Notes: generated from the letters alone by a model not told the origin. 64,000 bases of DNA from Allium sativum (GCA_030737875.1 CM060922.1:299761456-299825455); one strand, 5' to 3'; counted from the stretch's first letter, positions 12,610 to 25,212 are shown. Translations and numbers: made by a program.

Positions 12610-15600
12610 TGTGACGATCTCAAAACTCGTACTACGGTGTTAAGGATAATCATTGGAATGTAACACATTAATCATCATTAACAGAGTACAGATAATAGCA
12701 TGAACAACAAATAGAATAATTTTACATAGATATGACAGCGGAATCATAACATGAAACAACATTAGAGTAGCACAGTGTAGGATATAACTTAGTGCATAAA
12801 AAGTGAATGATCAGTCACCATCGCCATAAGCGGAATATATATATACAGTGAGACATAATAAAGATATCAGTCTATATCGCCTGAGGCAGTACATATACAT
12901 AAGATAATATATGCTGGAAGTAAATTAGTATACATCGCCATAGGCTGAATCACATACATAAGATAAGAATAGCGGAAAGTCAATAGCCAAAATACAAGTA
13001 AATCTAATCCTCTCCATCAAGCCAAAAACGCACTCCGCGCTGCAGTGCTAAGCCAAAATAACATGTCATCTGTCAACTAGGCTTCCCGTGTGAAAATAAG
13101 GCACCCGAGTTTGCAAAGTGAAACAAACAACGAGTCAGTCGTGGGACTGGTATGAGAAATCTACTTAACTGGTTAAACAGCAGTAATAAGGCAAATCATA
13201 GGACCACGCCACTTTTGCGGAACGCGTTTACTCCAGTGGTTGCCGGTGCATTTAAAACAAGGTGAATTCTTTAAACAACGCAATGCTTTTAAAAAGAATG
13301 AAGCCGTTATAAGACTCAAGTCCCATCACACAATGCAACGCAAACCGAAGGATAGAGTTTTACCTTATAATGGTCAAAATATGCTTAATACGTGCAAAGC
13401 TAAATCACTTGGAATTTTTACTAGTCCATATATGTTTCAAAAGCGAATTCAATCATAACTATCAATCATAGACGGCATAGCTACCATCTACTATGTCGCC
13501 ATACTACTTCTACAATCAAATCCGTTATTTCGTATTGGAAATTAGTATTCCATCATGAGTCGAGGCAAGGGGCAAGCTCCTCTACGCTTCGAGACACTCT
13601 AGCAAATGTCTCAGGACTACACACTCTGGGTAACCCTTGGATCCTCCAAGGCCGGTCCTCTCTTACGTTTGAGGATTAATTATTCCTGACACACGTTTCC
13701 CGATCCTTTCAGACCTAAAATCGAGGCGCCTCGCATTCCAACAACCACATAGGTAAAAGTATTATAAATTTCATCCAATTTAAGCACTGACACCACCCAT
13801 AGCTAGAAAGAAACGTCGTGCACTCCTTAGGTCCTTATCCCGTTTTTAACTCATACCGAAGTGTTAGGCTCGCGAATCCACGCTATACACAAAGCTAGGC
13901 CACGTAGGCCATATTTTGATCATCGATCACAAGAATTTGCGTTGCAACAGAAGCCTTGATCACTGCATCTTGGCATGCCACATAGCCAATCCACTCCATT
14001 TGACTGATTTCTATCGATATATAACCTCTGAGCTCGTACGTCTCAGAGAAGGGCGTTAAGCAAGAGAATAAATTCTCTGCCGCCAAACAGATAAATATTT
14101 AACAGAGATCAATCAGCACAGAACAAAATCCAATATCAGACACACAGTCCATTTACAAGTCCGTTCTGGGTCTAAACAAAACCGGAGGCACCATATTCCT
14201 CGCATATCCGTACAATCAACACATACGTCCAGACGGCTACTACTTCTGTCCCTTCAAGGTCGCTACTCCAATCAGGAACCTCAGCAGCGCCCATCCATCT
14301 AATACGAAGATCGTCGGTCTTGAACCGTCTTCGTATTTTCGACTTCGAATCGTTCAATCAATTATTTGAAATGAGGGTTAGCTCGGCCTTTTCAAATAAT
14401 TCACGTATATTTAGAATTCAAATCAATTCTTTCCATGGTTAAATTATTCGACATTCACATTTCGGTTCTTTAGTATAATTTTCATGACAAACACATTCAA
14501 CCATCAAATATCAAGCAAACCAAGTAAAATTGGTTTATTTCCATTCCATGCCACTTATAATATTTTATAACGATTTTTCGCCATTTTTACTTATCTAAAA
14601 ATGGCCATATTTAATTAAACGATGTTTCAGGTCATGCCGTGGCACTGGCGTTGTTTTTCCTCTAATTTGTTTTACACATATCAGGAAATCTAACCGTTGG
14701 ATTTCTACAAAGTTTATATCACTGGGAAGATATTCCCAAAGCGAACCCAACGGTTCCAGTTTCGTGAAAATCCGACGGTTGGATTTTTCGGTATAGTCAT
14801 TTGAAGTTACGATTTCAAAATGCGAACTACACGGCCTCGATTCGTTTTAATTTAATTTATATTTATATGTTTATATATATAAATATAATTCATTCGACGA
14901 TTTCAATATCGTTTTCACTTCAAATATTTCACTAATGCCTTTATATTTCGAATTTTTTTGCCATAACCTCCTTTGTACAGGAAGGGGTTTGGAAATTTAT
15001 TGGGCCGTATTAGGTACCCAATAAATCCTAATAAGCATACACATATTTATAGTGATATATTCCGGTGTCCACATGGGAGTGTGTATAGATCATAACTCCA
15101 GCGAATAAATTCTCGTCACCCTATAAATGGTTTTTGTGCCTTAATGACCAGAGAGACGTGTTTATTGTCATCTCCAGACCCGTGTGGGGTTTTTATTAAT
15201 CTGGCAATTTACCGTTACAATTTATATGGTCCATATCATTCATCAGTTCAACATGTAATATACAATCATCGCCATACAAGCCTCTCGCTCAAATGGTAAA
15301 TCTTCAACCTCGTCACACAAGCTCCAAATGCTTATGTGGTATATGATGAAGTATACCTATCGTCAAGAAGTACGTCATGTAGCGTAGCTCAAATTTAATT
15401 GTTACTATCCTATGGCGACGTTTATTAATACACACAGAATAACCAGCACTCCACATCCAATGGCTTTCATAGGAGTTGATATAAAAATAAAATTGCGTAG
15501 CCAACTCATTAAGGCTTACCTATTTGTCGGCCACGCAAATAAATTCTTTACTCAATAGCTAATCCATTTTCTCTGTTCAACACATGTATGTATATATATA

Positions 15601-18385
15601 TGCAGAACAAAGCTAATAATAATATTTCTATCGAACAAATATTTATTTCAACACACTGTTATTTTTAACACTTATACATAGGATAAAATGATAATTTTGA
15701 CAAACAAAAATATATTTCAACTCTTAGCTATTTTATTTAGATCCTAAACATGTTAAAAATAATATTTATAACCCCCGAACATTTATTTCAACCCGCGTGT
15801 ATTTTTAGCGAGGCGTATACATGATAAAAGTAATATTTTTATCATCAGAAATATTTATTCAACATGTGAATGCTTTTAGCATTTCATATTCACAATAAAA
15901 ATGTAAATTTTATTGTTAAATCAATTTATTTAAAACACGAATACCATTCAACACATGAATTTCTATTCAACGAATGAATTTCTATTCAACACATGAATGT
16001 TCTCTATAGTTCGTATATATAATAAAAATGTGATTTTTATTGTTAAAGCAATTTATTTAAAACAAGAATACCATTCAACACATGAATTTCTATTCAACGA
16101 ATGAATTTCTATTCAACACATGAATTTCTATTCAACGAATGAATTTCTATTCAACACATGAATGTTCTCTATAGTTCGTATATATAATAAAATTGAGATT
16201 TTTATTGTTAAAGCAATTTATTTAAAACACGAATACCATTCAACACATGAATTTCTACTCAACGAATGAATTTCTATTCAACACATGAATGTTCTCTGTA
16301 GTTCGTATATATAATAAAAATTTGATTTTTATTATTAAAGCAATTTATTTAAAACACGAATACCATTCAACACATGAATTTCTATTCAACGAATGAATTT
16401 CTATTCAACACATGAATGCGGTTTCAACATATGAAAATAATTTCAACAAATGAAAATAATTCTAACATATGAATATTTCAGAAAATTTCGGCAGCATAAC
16501 GGCAGGGTAGTTAAAACCGGCATCGTCCCTATGTACGGCTCCTCGCTCTACCTTAAAACCTCGCGGTTTTTGATAATGGGGATTTCATGCATCTAGTTCG
16601 CACGCAGGCGACATGTTTTATTTTCATTTCCACAATCCTATTCTAATTTGTTTCAACCACAAGAGGGTATTTTTCAACCACAAAGGTATTTTTCAACCAC
16701 AATCCAACACAAACAATTATTTTCAACCATTCGTCATACCACATATTTTCATGCCAATCACAAGCAATAAATATCGTCCTTGGTTTGTGGACGAGGGGAG
16801 TGTGTGTGTGTGTGTGTATATATATATATTCATAGATAAATATATTTCACTTCCATTTCAACACAATTAAAAGCATATATGTTTCATACAACGCTCGCTC
16901 ATATAACTTCTACAACACATGTACATGAGGTATACAATGCGTATATAATTTACACTTCGCTTATATAATTTATACAACACGATTTCATTCACATTCCAAT
17001 TTAGATTTCTCACATTGGTTTTCGAGATGCTAAAAATCATAGCTAGCTCAGAAAAATCCGCGGTCTCTTTTAGATTGTAGAGAGCGTCCTTGCGATCATG
17101 ATGTTTCCTGTTTCATCGAATTTCGTTAACACACGATAAAGATACGACTTTTCAAACTTTGCAATGGTTTTAAAGTGTTAAAACTGTTTTAAATTAACAT
17201 AGCCGCACCTTTCAGGTTGGGGTTCAAAACTAGGTTTAGCAATTTCTTTCAATCCGTGGCTCGAGGTAAGGATCGGACAGCACCACTATGAATTGCTCGG
17301 AGGGGCGCACCTTCGCCAGGAGCGGGGCCCGGTGCGGTAGCAGATCCGATCGTCGGTGGCGGTTGAAAGGTGGAAACTTCGGAGGAGCAGTTCTTCGCGA
17401 TGGATCAACGATAGGGTGAGTTCTTGGTATGGATTTGTAGAGGGCGTTGGGATCTTCAAAAAGTTCCAAAGGAGGGGGTGGTTTTGGTGAGCGTGGCGGC
17501 CGGAATCTGAGGGGGAAGGTGAGAAAGAGATTTCATCGTCGGTTACGGGGGGGGGGGGGGGGTTCTGAGAGGTTTTTACATTTTTAATTTAATGAAAGGA
17601 ATTTCTTTATTGGCCCATGGTTTACTAAAAATTTTAAAATAGTGTTTTTCCATACGGATACCAATTCAAGCCCAACGACTGTCGCCCCTGGCTAAATACC
17701 CCCATTCTGAACACAATGGGATATGTTTCGTAGGCCAATTCGACTGTTATAGTCAGTTATTCTTCAAATTAAAGTATAAAACATTCAATATTCTTTTTGA
17801 ACATACATTTTAATTTGCCAGGGCCACAAACTGATTCGAAAAATTCCAGAAAAATAAATCTAACTATGTTTTGACCTTACGGTCCCAACAAAACTAGTTT
17901 CGTCGAATTTTTAGACCGTTTGAAAAATGGCCATTTTCTGGTCGATCCAATTTAACAAAAATTGACCAATCACATTTTCTTTTGCCCCGCGCACATACTA
18001 GCTTCAAAAATTCTGAAATTTGAAACCTAGAAATAATTTGACATCCCGGATCTAACAAAAGTTGTTTTGTCGAATTCTGAGATCGTTTGCAAAATGTCTA
18101 TTTTCAAGGGCTATATATTCTCTATAGCGACCTTTCTGAAAATTCATTTGTCCGTAACTTTTGATTTCCGCTATGAAACTTTGATTTTTCAGATTCGTTA
18201 GAAAGATATTCATAAACAGAAATATTTTTGGTTTCACTAAAATCCGTTATATTTTACACCTGGTACAGTCAGTCAAATTTGAATTCAAATTTTCAAACTA
18301 TCACACTATTTCCAATTCATTATTTCATTGAAATATTCTATTTCAATTGTTTAAATTCTTTTAAAATAACCAATTTAAAAATTTT
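12610..18385 (-). repeat. E1 5' LTR (right end truncated)
   Basis: Begins TGTGACGATC and aligns with 1822-8038 up to about 18380, where the terminal ~35 bp including TGTTACA are missing and unrelated A/T-rich sequence takes over. It lacks the hAT-type insertion and has one more tandem unit than its partner. Once those differences are removed the two LTRs are nearly the same length, supporting this right boundary over the alternative at 20011. It contains a run of 16 G at 17547-17562. Confidence 0.75.
15893..16424. repeat. Tandem ~120-165-bp units in E1 5' LTR
   Basis: Four copies of the block seen three times at 5091-5456. One copy is extended by an extra 'attcaacgaatgaatttct' pair. Confidence 0.9.
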
Positions 18386-20011
18386 ATCCAAACAAAAGAT
18401 CTATTCTTTTTTTTTTCAAACAAAAATCTAATCTTTTTATTCAAACAAAAATCTAATCTTTTTATTCAAACAAAGATCTAATCTTTTTTATTCAAACAAA
18501 AATCTAATCTTTTTTATATTCAAAATATAGTCTTTCTTCTCTTAAAAATATAATCTTTCTCTTATATAAGAATTTTAATTTTTATTAACGTGAATGTGTA
18601 TATAAAAATCGAGTTTTCATTAACATGAATATATATTAAAAAAATCATGTTTTCATTCACATGAATGTATATAAAAAAACAAGCTTTCATTAACATGAAT
18701 GTATATAAAAAAATCAAGTTTTCATTAACATGAATGAATAAAAAATCAAATTTAAAACTTACAGTGGAAAAAAGGTGATGGCCGGCGCTGGAGGTGCTTG
18801 ATGGCGGGGGTGGCTGCAGCAGGGGGCACGGGCGATGTGGCGGCTCAGTGGGGAGGGTCCACGTTGGAGGCCTGTTGCAGTTTAGGGTTTTCAGGTGGTC
18901 GGGTTTGGAGAGAGAGAGAGGTGGAGAGGAGAGAGGCGCGGCGGGGTGGGGGGGGTCTAGTTGCTGCGGCGCTCCGCTTGGGGGAGCGAGGGTGGACGCT
19001 GAGGTAGCGTGGAAGAGGGATCCGTCACTATTTTTTTTTTTTTATTTTACTGGCGGCTTGAATGAATCGAGGAGAGAGAAAGTAGATAGGGGAGGGGTGT
19101 TGACCAAGTTAATATATATATATATATATTTAATTCTCCCAAAAAGTAACTTTTTATTTCGAACTCCAAATCGAACCCACCGACTGTCGCCCTAGCTAAT
19201 TACCGCCATTCCTAATACAATGGGATATGTCCCGCAAGCCGATTCGACTGTTTCGATCAGTTTTTATCAAAATTAAAATGTAAATTAATAGAACGGTAAA
19301 AATTGAATTTAACGTACATTTTAATTTACTGGGGCCACATACGGATTCCTAAAATTCCAGAAAAATAAATCTGGCTATGTTTGGACGATACGGTCCTAAC
19401 AAAACTAATTTCGTTGAATTTGTAGACTGTTTGAAAAATGATGATTTTCCAGTCGATAAAATTCGAACTGAAATTACCAAACGCGTTTAAATTCGCCACG
19501 CTCACATATTGATTCCAAAAATTATGGAAATTGGAATCAAGCAATAATTTGACATTTTGAATCCAACAAAAGTGGTTTCTTCGAAAATGGAGGTCGTTTG
19601 CAAAATCGCTATTTTTAAGGGCTTTATTTCCATAGCGACTATTCTGAATTTTTGGGTATAACTTTTTATTCCCGCTATGAAATTTCAATTTTTCGGATTC
19701 GTTGAAAAGATATTATCTAACAGATTCAAATATTTATGGTGTCACTAAAATCCGGTTTATTTTGAATCATATACATTCATTTGAAATTTTAAATCAAAAT
19801 TTCAAACTATCGCGCCATTTCCAATTCCTTTTATAATTAAAATAAATATTTATATTCTAACTTTGATTTAAATAAATATATACATTCTTATTCTATTCAA
19901 AATAAATTTCTAGTCATTATTATTTAAAATAATTCATTTAAAATATTCAAAATTCATTAAAATTGCCAAAATAAAATTTTTAAATTGGTTCTGATATTCC
20001 GGGTTGTTACA
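18386..20011 (-). repeat. E0 5' LTR, second part
   Basis: The order of landmarks repeats the distal part of the E1 LTR in diverged form: A/T-rich 'catgaatgtatat' repeats (18590-18740), a GC-rich block (18780-19020), the 'gactgtcgcccta' block (19180), and the end GGGTTGTTACA at 20011. The nearest explanation is that this is the remainder of the E0 LTR that begins at 186, split by E1. The plus-strand open frame around 18794-19195 is low-complexity G-rich sequence, not a gene. Confidence 0.6.
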
Positions 20012-20691
20012 GTTTACTTTAAAAAAAGAATATGTTTAACGAATCGAATCAATAATGTCAAAGTATTGCTACATCTAAACTACCTAGGACATCATTTTAT
20101 ATCTCCAGTTTCAAGCATGATAGTTGTTTGGTGGATTATAATTTCATATGTGATAAAAATGAAAATATATGTTATTACTGTATAAAAATCAATATTTGCA
20201 GTATATAGAACATATATGAATTAATTGTTCAATGGTGTAGCTTGAAATTGGAAAACCTTCGTTGTTGAGAAGTTTGTATTCTAATACATGCCTTTGAGGA
20301 TAAGAATGAAAAGCAACTAATGCAGTCAATTTCTCTCAAAGCTTATAAGAGAAAAAGACAACAATTTTCCTTTCTTAGTTTGTCATTTCTTAATTTTAAA
20401 TTCTCTCTCTCTCTTTTATTATGGAGAATAGAAAGCCTATTTCTTAATATACAATGAATTGAAGAAATAAGATTAATTATCATATATTATTTACTTTTTA
20501 ATTTGAAAATAACGTATACCTCAAATTAAATATAGAATGTAATGTTATCAATGTTTACTTTAAAAGAAGAACATATTTAATGAATCGAATTAATAACGTC
20601 AAGGTATTGTTATGTCTAAACTACCTAGGACATCATTTTATGTCTTCAATTTCAAACATGGTAGATGTTTGGCGGATTACATTTTCATATG

Positions 20692-21318
20692 TAGGGCTAT
20701 CAACGAATATCCGAAAAATCCGATATCCGTCCGAATCGATATCCGAAATATCCATTATCTGGCATTATCCGAAAAGCGGATACGGATATCCGATATCCGT
20801 AAAGCTTTTCGGATACGGATATGGTTATAGTGATATCTGTATCCGAAAAATATCTGTCGTCTGACTGATTGATGTAATATATATAACTCAAAACAGAAAA
20901 ATAGAGTTAATAATTATTTTGTAACTGTTGGATGTTACTTTTATATAATTCTTTGACCATTTTTAGTGGAAAATCGTAATTTTTAGTGTTTAATTTTGGA
21001 AAATTTTTTGACATGCTTATGGATATTAGTTTAAAACAATGTTACCTCATTATAATTCCTTATGTCCTTGTTTTTTATAAACATTAATACAAAAATTATT
21101 TTATGTTGATCTGAACTTTTTTATTTATACTCTTAAATTTATTAATTACTGGTGGAGCAGGTTAATCCGATATCCGTCCATATCCGAAAATTAAGCGGAT
21201 ACGGATATCCGATATCCGAAAATTAAATGGATATGGATATCCGATAGCCGAAAATAATTTCAGATACGGATACAGATATGGCACTATCCGTATCTGAAAG
21301 CATCCGCTGACATCCCTA
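20692..21318. mobile_element. Non-autonomous hAT-type element (627 bp)
   Basis: Flanked by the 8-bp duplication TTCATATG (20684-20691 and 21319-21326). The ends are inverted: TAGGGCTATCA on the left and TAGGGATGTCA as the complement of the right, typical of plant hAT termini. Many GGATATCCGATATCC-type repeats lie near both ends. Sister units at about 20142 and 22463 show the empty site (tttcatatgtgat). No transposase. Confidence 0.92.
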
Positions 21319-21450
21319 TTCATATGAGATAAAAATGACAATATATGTAATTGCTGTAGAAAAAATCACTATTTTATTCGCTTGTAAACTCTGAGGAAGT
21401 ATGCAAATGCCCTCATCCACATACTCCAAGTAAATCTCAACTATAACTGT

Positions 21451-21530
21451 AGCTAGTGAGAATCCAACCCTTGACCTCTTGGGTGAGCACCGCTTGTCCT
21501 TACCAACTAAGCTACAGCTGGGGACAATTT
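21451..21530 (-). other. tRNA-like sequence (possible SINE head)
   Basis: On the minus strand TAGCTTAGTTGG matches the RNA polymerase III A box and GGTTGGATTCT is close to the B box (GGTTCGANTCC). The outer bases AGCTGTA and TACAGTT can form a 7-bp acceptor-like stem with one G-T pair. The D and anticodon arms fit poorly, so this is a tRNA-derived relic or SINE head, not a working tRNA. The neighbouring 21370-21450 may be its body. Boundaries and a target duplication are not clear. Confidence 0.45.
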
Positions 21531-21697
21531 CTCTTAAAGCTTATAAGAGAAAAATACAACAATTTTCCTTTCTTAATTTGTCGTTTCTTAATTCTAAATT
21601 CTCTCTCTCCCTCTCTTTTGGTTATGAAGAATAACGAGACTAGTTCTTGAAATACGATGAATTAAAGCAATAATATTAATTATCATATATTATTTAC

Positions 21698-22271
21698 GAG
21701 AGTTGTTATTGACACTCCAAATATTGTTAAGGGGAGGTCAATCTTTTACTTTAAATAAATTTTGTTAAGGTGAGTATCAATGGAGAGAGCACCCCCTTAA
21801 CAAATAAACTTTATTTTACCAAATTAACCTTCTTTACAATATTCTCATTTTTATTTGTTAATCAAAAAAATTTATATGGTATATTAGTCAACTACATCAG
21901 ATTATTATATCAAATTATTAACAATATCATTTGTCAAATTAGATGAAAAAAAATATCACTGATAGGAAATCGATATACATATATCGAACAATTACTTTTT
22001 TAATACGGTATTACATTCTTTGTTCATACCATTATTTCTCCTCAAACAATCGCTTGTTTGCTTTCAAATAATTTAGGGATTTGGTTTTTTACATTTGAAT
22101 GATTTGGATTTGTGATAATAACCGATGTTATTACCAGACGTTATTACGAGGGTAAAAGGGAACGTAAAAAAAATTAAGTGCGTGACCCCCCTTAACATTA
22201 TTTTTATGATTGGAGTGTTTTTAAAATTTGACCTCCCCTTAACAATATTTGGATTGTCAATAACAATGCCC
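21698..22271. mobile_element. Terminal-inverted-repeat element (574 bp)
   Basis: Flanked by TTATTTAC at 21690-21697 and 22272-22279. The terminal inverted repeats are about 45 bp: GAGAGTTGTTATTGACA on the left and GGGCATTGTTATTGACA as the complement of the right, both continuing into 'ccaaatattgttaagggg'. Sister units at ~20465 and ~22735 keep the empty site. The 8-bp duplication and long inverted repeats fit a hAT- or Mutator-like miniature element; the superfamily is not settled. Confidence 0.85.
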
Positions 22272-23154
22272 TTATTTACTTTCTAGTTTGAAACTTACAT
22301 ATACCTCAAATTAAATATCAAATGTAATGTTATCAATGTTTACTTTCAAAAAAGAACATGTTTAATGAATCGAATCAATAATGTCAAGGTATTGTTATGT
22401 CTAAACTACCTAGGACATATTTCTCCAATTTCAAACATGATAGATGTTTGGTGGATTAAAATTTCATACGTGATAAAAATGACAATATATGTTATTACTA
22501 TAAAAAAAATCAATATTTTTAGTATATAGAACAAATATGAATTAATTGTGTAATGGTGTAGGTTGAAAATGAAAAACCTTCACTGTTGAGAAATTTATAT
22601 TCTTATGCCTACCTTTGGGGATACGAATGAAAAGTAACTAATGCAACAAATTTCTCTCAATGCTTATAAGAGAAAAAGAAAACAATTTTCCATTCTTTAT
22701 TAATACAATGAACTGAAGCAATAACATTAATTATCATATATTATTTACTTTCCAATTTGAAAATTACGTATACCTCAAATTAAATATGGAATGTAATGTT
22801 ATCAATGTTTACATTAAAAAAAACATATTTAATGAACCGAATCAATAATGTCAACGTTTTGCTATGCCTAAACTACCTAGGACCTCATTTTATTTCTCCA
22901 ATTTCAAACATGGTAGATGTTTGGTGGAAAAATGGCAGTATATGTTATTAGTGTATAAAAAGTCAATACTTTCAGTATATAGAAAAATTATCGATTAATT
23001 GTTCAATGGTGTAAGTTGAAATTGGAAAACCTTCACCGTTGATAAGTTTGTATTCTTATGCATGCCTTTGGAGATAAGAATGAAAATCAACTAATCCGGC
23101 CAATTTCTCTCAAAGTTTATAAGAGAAAAAGATAGCAATTTTCCTTTCTTAATT

Positions 23155-23557
23155 TGGTATATTTTCTAGTAGTGTGAGGGATTGTAGAAATAGATACAAT
23201 TTTGTAATATTATTGATATAGAAAAATTGATTGCACGATGTATATAATACAGTGCTTTATATAGATGGAGTACATGAGGTGGGTTGAAACCCAATGGTTT
23301 AAAACATGCAATAACAATGTAACAGTAACAACTTATAAAAGGAAAATAATATAAAAGGAAAGTATTAAGAGCTAGATCCTTATCATATGACGTAGCGTGA
23401 TATGTGTATGAGTCGGCTGGATCCTTATCCTGTGAATGAGATGGAGCCTTATCCTATGACGCAGCGTGATATGTGTATGAGTCAGCTCGATCCTTATCCT
23501 GTGAATAAGCTGAATCCTTATCCTATGACGCAGATATTTACATAAATATACTAAACA
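23155..23557 (-). repeat. Copia 3' LTR
   Basis: Starts TGGTATATTTTCTAGTAGTG and ends CTAAACA. The opposite LTR starts TGATAGATTTTCTAATAGTG at 63932. It is 403 bp and contains two ~78-bp repeats (23390-23535) built from 'gatccttatcctgtgaat' and 'gcgtgatatgtgtatgagt'. Confidence 0.88.
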
Positions 23558-23573
23558 CTCCCCCTCAAGTTGG
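23558..23573 (-). other. Copia polypurine tract
   Basis: CTCCCCCTCAAGTTGG in plus reading, which gives a purine-rich CTTGAGGGGGAG on the minus strand, directly beside the LTR end. This is typical of plant copia elements. Confidence 0.85.
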
Positions 23574-23575
23574 AG

Positions 23576-24314
23576 CATGTAAATCACAAATGCCCAACTT
23601 GCATAATAAAAATGTAAATTGCCGACGTCTAAGAGATTTTGTCAGTATATCTACCAATTGATGACCCGTCGGAACATATGCCATAGAAATATTGCTATAT
23701 TATATCTCATCACGAATAAAATGGCAATCAACTTCAATATGCTTCGTTCGCTTGTGAAACATTGGATTATTTGCAATATGAAGAGAAGATTGACTATGAC
23801 AGATAGTCACATTGGCCCAGAGTGTAGTACACCGAGAGAATGCAACAATGATTTTAACCACTTAAGTTCACAAGTAGCAACTGCCATAGCGCGATATTCT
23901 GCCTCTGCAGATGAACGATCCACTGTAGGTTGTTTCTTTGTCTACCAAGAAATATGAGACATACCAAGTAGAATATAATAACCTGACAATGATCGACGAG
24001 TTATGGGACACGTCGTCCAATCACTGTCACAAATACGCATTCAGTTGCATATCACCATGTTGTAACAAAATACCTTGATTAGGACATCCTTTAATATACC
24101 GCAATACATGAATAGCATCATCCTAATGAGAAACCTATGGATTGCTAAGAAACCGAGCCAGAGTATGAACTAACTAACTCAACTCTAGACGAGTGACTAC
24201 CAAACGTCCAACCAAGCGCATATAATGATCTAGATGTTGATATGGCTCTTCTTCAACATTAGCAAGACGATGATTTTGCTCCAATGGAGTATCAATAGGC
24301 TTACAACCCAACAT
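23576..24314 (-). pseudogene. Copia RNase H relic
   Basis: The minus-strand translation gives recognisable copia C-terminal pieces in order, such as [25 protein letters not shown] and the final LLCKLGICDLHAPT. At least six stop codons and frame changes lie between them. The product would remove the RNA strand during reverse transcription. The plus-strand frame at 23619-23957 is only its shadow. Confidence 0.75.
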
Positions 24315-24713
24315 TCATGCTTTTGTTAGTATATCTAATGCATACTTTCTTTGGGAAAAAAATATCCCTTCATCACTGTGAGCAACTTCAATGCCCAAGA
24401 AATATTTTAGCACACCAAGACCTTTCATATGAAAACAAGAGCTCAAATATTGTTTGAATTGCAAAACCGCATTTTGAGAGGTACCTGCAATAATAAGATC
24501 ATCCACATAGACAAGAACATTCAAAGAAACATTACCCCGTTGATAAGTGAATAGGGAGTAATCTGCATATGACTGGGAAAAACCAAAACTTTTCAAAGCA
24601 TTAGATAATTTAGCAAACCATTGTCGAGGAGCTTGCCGTAAACCATACAAAGACTTGCGTAACCTGCATACCTTTTTTTGGAATAGGACTATGGTACCTT
24701 GGAGGTAATTGCA
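24315..24713 (-). pseudogene. Copia reverse transcriptase, C-terminal part
   Basis: Reads [15 protein letters not shown], then the catalytic YVDDLIIAG, then LKYFLGIEV, all standard copia RT motifs. The N-terminal part of the same domain lies 36.8 kb away at 61559-61928, separated by the G1 insertion. The YVDD box itself is intact. Confidence 0.92.
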
Positions 24714-24980
24714 TGTAACACCCCACATCCATTAATGATACTCACAAAGAGAATGCATTAACTTCCATGGAGGTTTCAGGTGAATATAGAACAGAAAAAT
24801 TACAACAAGACAGATAATAAGTAGTACTTGGAAATCTAAAACTTTATTTCATTGCAGCGGAAATTAAACATGTTTGTTACATCATAAAACCATAAAACAG
24901 AGTCAAGTACAATATCCATCTTGATAAAACAAAATACATAACCCCATTACATAAATAGCCATTAAAGAAGATAACAAGCT
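24714..24980 (-). repeat. G1 3' LTR, first 267 bp (interrupted by G2)
   Basis: From TGTAACACCCC to the AAGCT duplicated by G2 insertion (24976-24980). It continues at 36597. Confidence 0.9.
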
Positions 24981-25212
24981 TGTAACAACCCGTATTTTCA
25001 ATAACCTGTAATAACATAAATCGAGGCAGAATTTAATTCTAAAATGGGAATCAAGGGAAACGGGCTATGCCATTGTGTTCGTCTCGGAAAAATACGCGAA
25101 ATAGAGTCCGAGTTTTCGAAAATCGGAGTCCGTATGACCAAGATATGGCCTCGCGAAGTTTCACGAAAATTCCCAAATTAAAGTATACTTAATTAAGTGA
25201 AATGGGTTGTGT

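Larger units (their letters stand above)
1822..18385 (-). mobile_element. E1: degenerate Ty3/gypsy chromovirus with giant LTRs
   Basis: The minus-strand order is 5' LTR (12610-~18385), primer site, gag, protease, reverse transcriptase, RNase H, integrase, chromodomain, polypurine tract, 3' LTR (1822-8038). The chromodomain after integrase places it among plant chromoviruses. The internal region is only about 4.57 kb, shorter than either LTR (about 5.7-6.2 kb). The outer LTR edge at the right seems deleted by ~35 bp, which removes the terminal TGTTACA, so no target duplication can be shown. Coding regions are broken throughout. A sampled 250-bp stretch of the two LTRs differs by about 5%, suggesting an old insertion. 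Confidence 0.85.
20012..23154. repeat. Tandem array of ~470-bp units (pre-insertion locus)
   Basis: The phrase 'tatacctcaaattaaatat' recurs at about 20515, 22302 and 22770. Each time it is followed by 'gtaatgttatcaatgttta', then 'gtctaaactacctagga' and 'cttataagagaaaaa'. The undisturbed unit from 22300 to 22767 is about 468 bp. The second unit is expanded to ~1.79 kb by insertions. E0 ends inside a unit at 20011 and the copia LTR starts inside another at 23155, so this array is the oldest layer here. No coding potential was seen. Confidence 0.85.

Noticed and set aside
18794..19195. G-rich 133-codon open frame
   Set aside because: Low-complexity GC-rich LTR block, open by composition; no domain.
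12610..20011. A 7.4-kb right LTR of E1 ending at 20011
   Set aside because: Would contain a second set of LTR-end landmarks missing from the left LTR; the split-E0 reading fits lengths better.
23619..23957. 112-codon plus-strand frame
   Set aside because: Antisense shadow of the copia RNase H relic.
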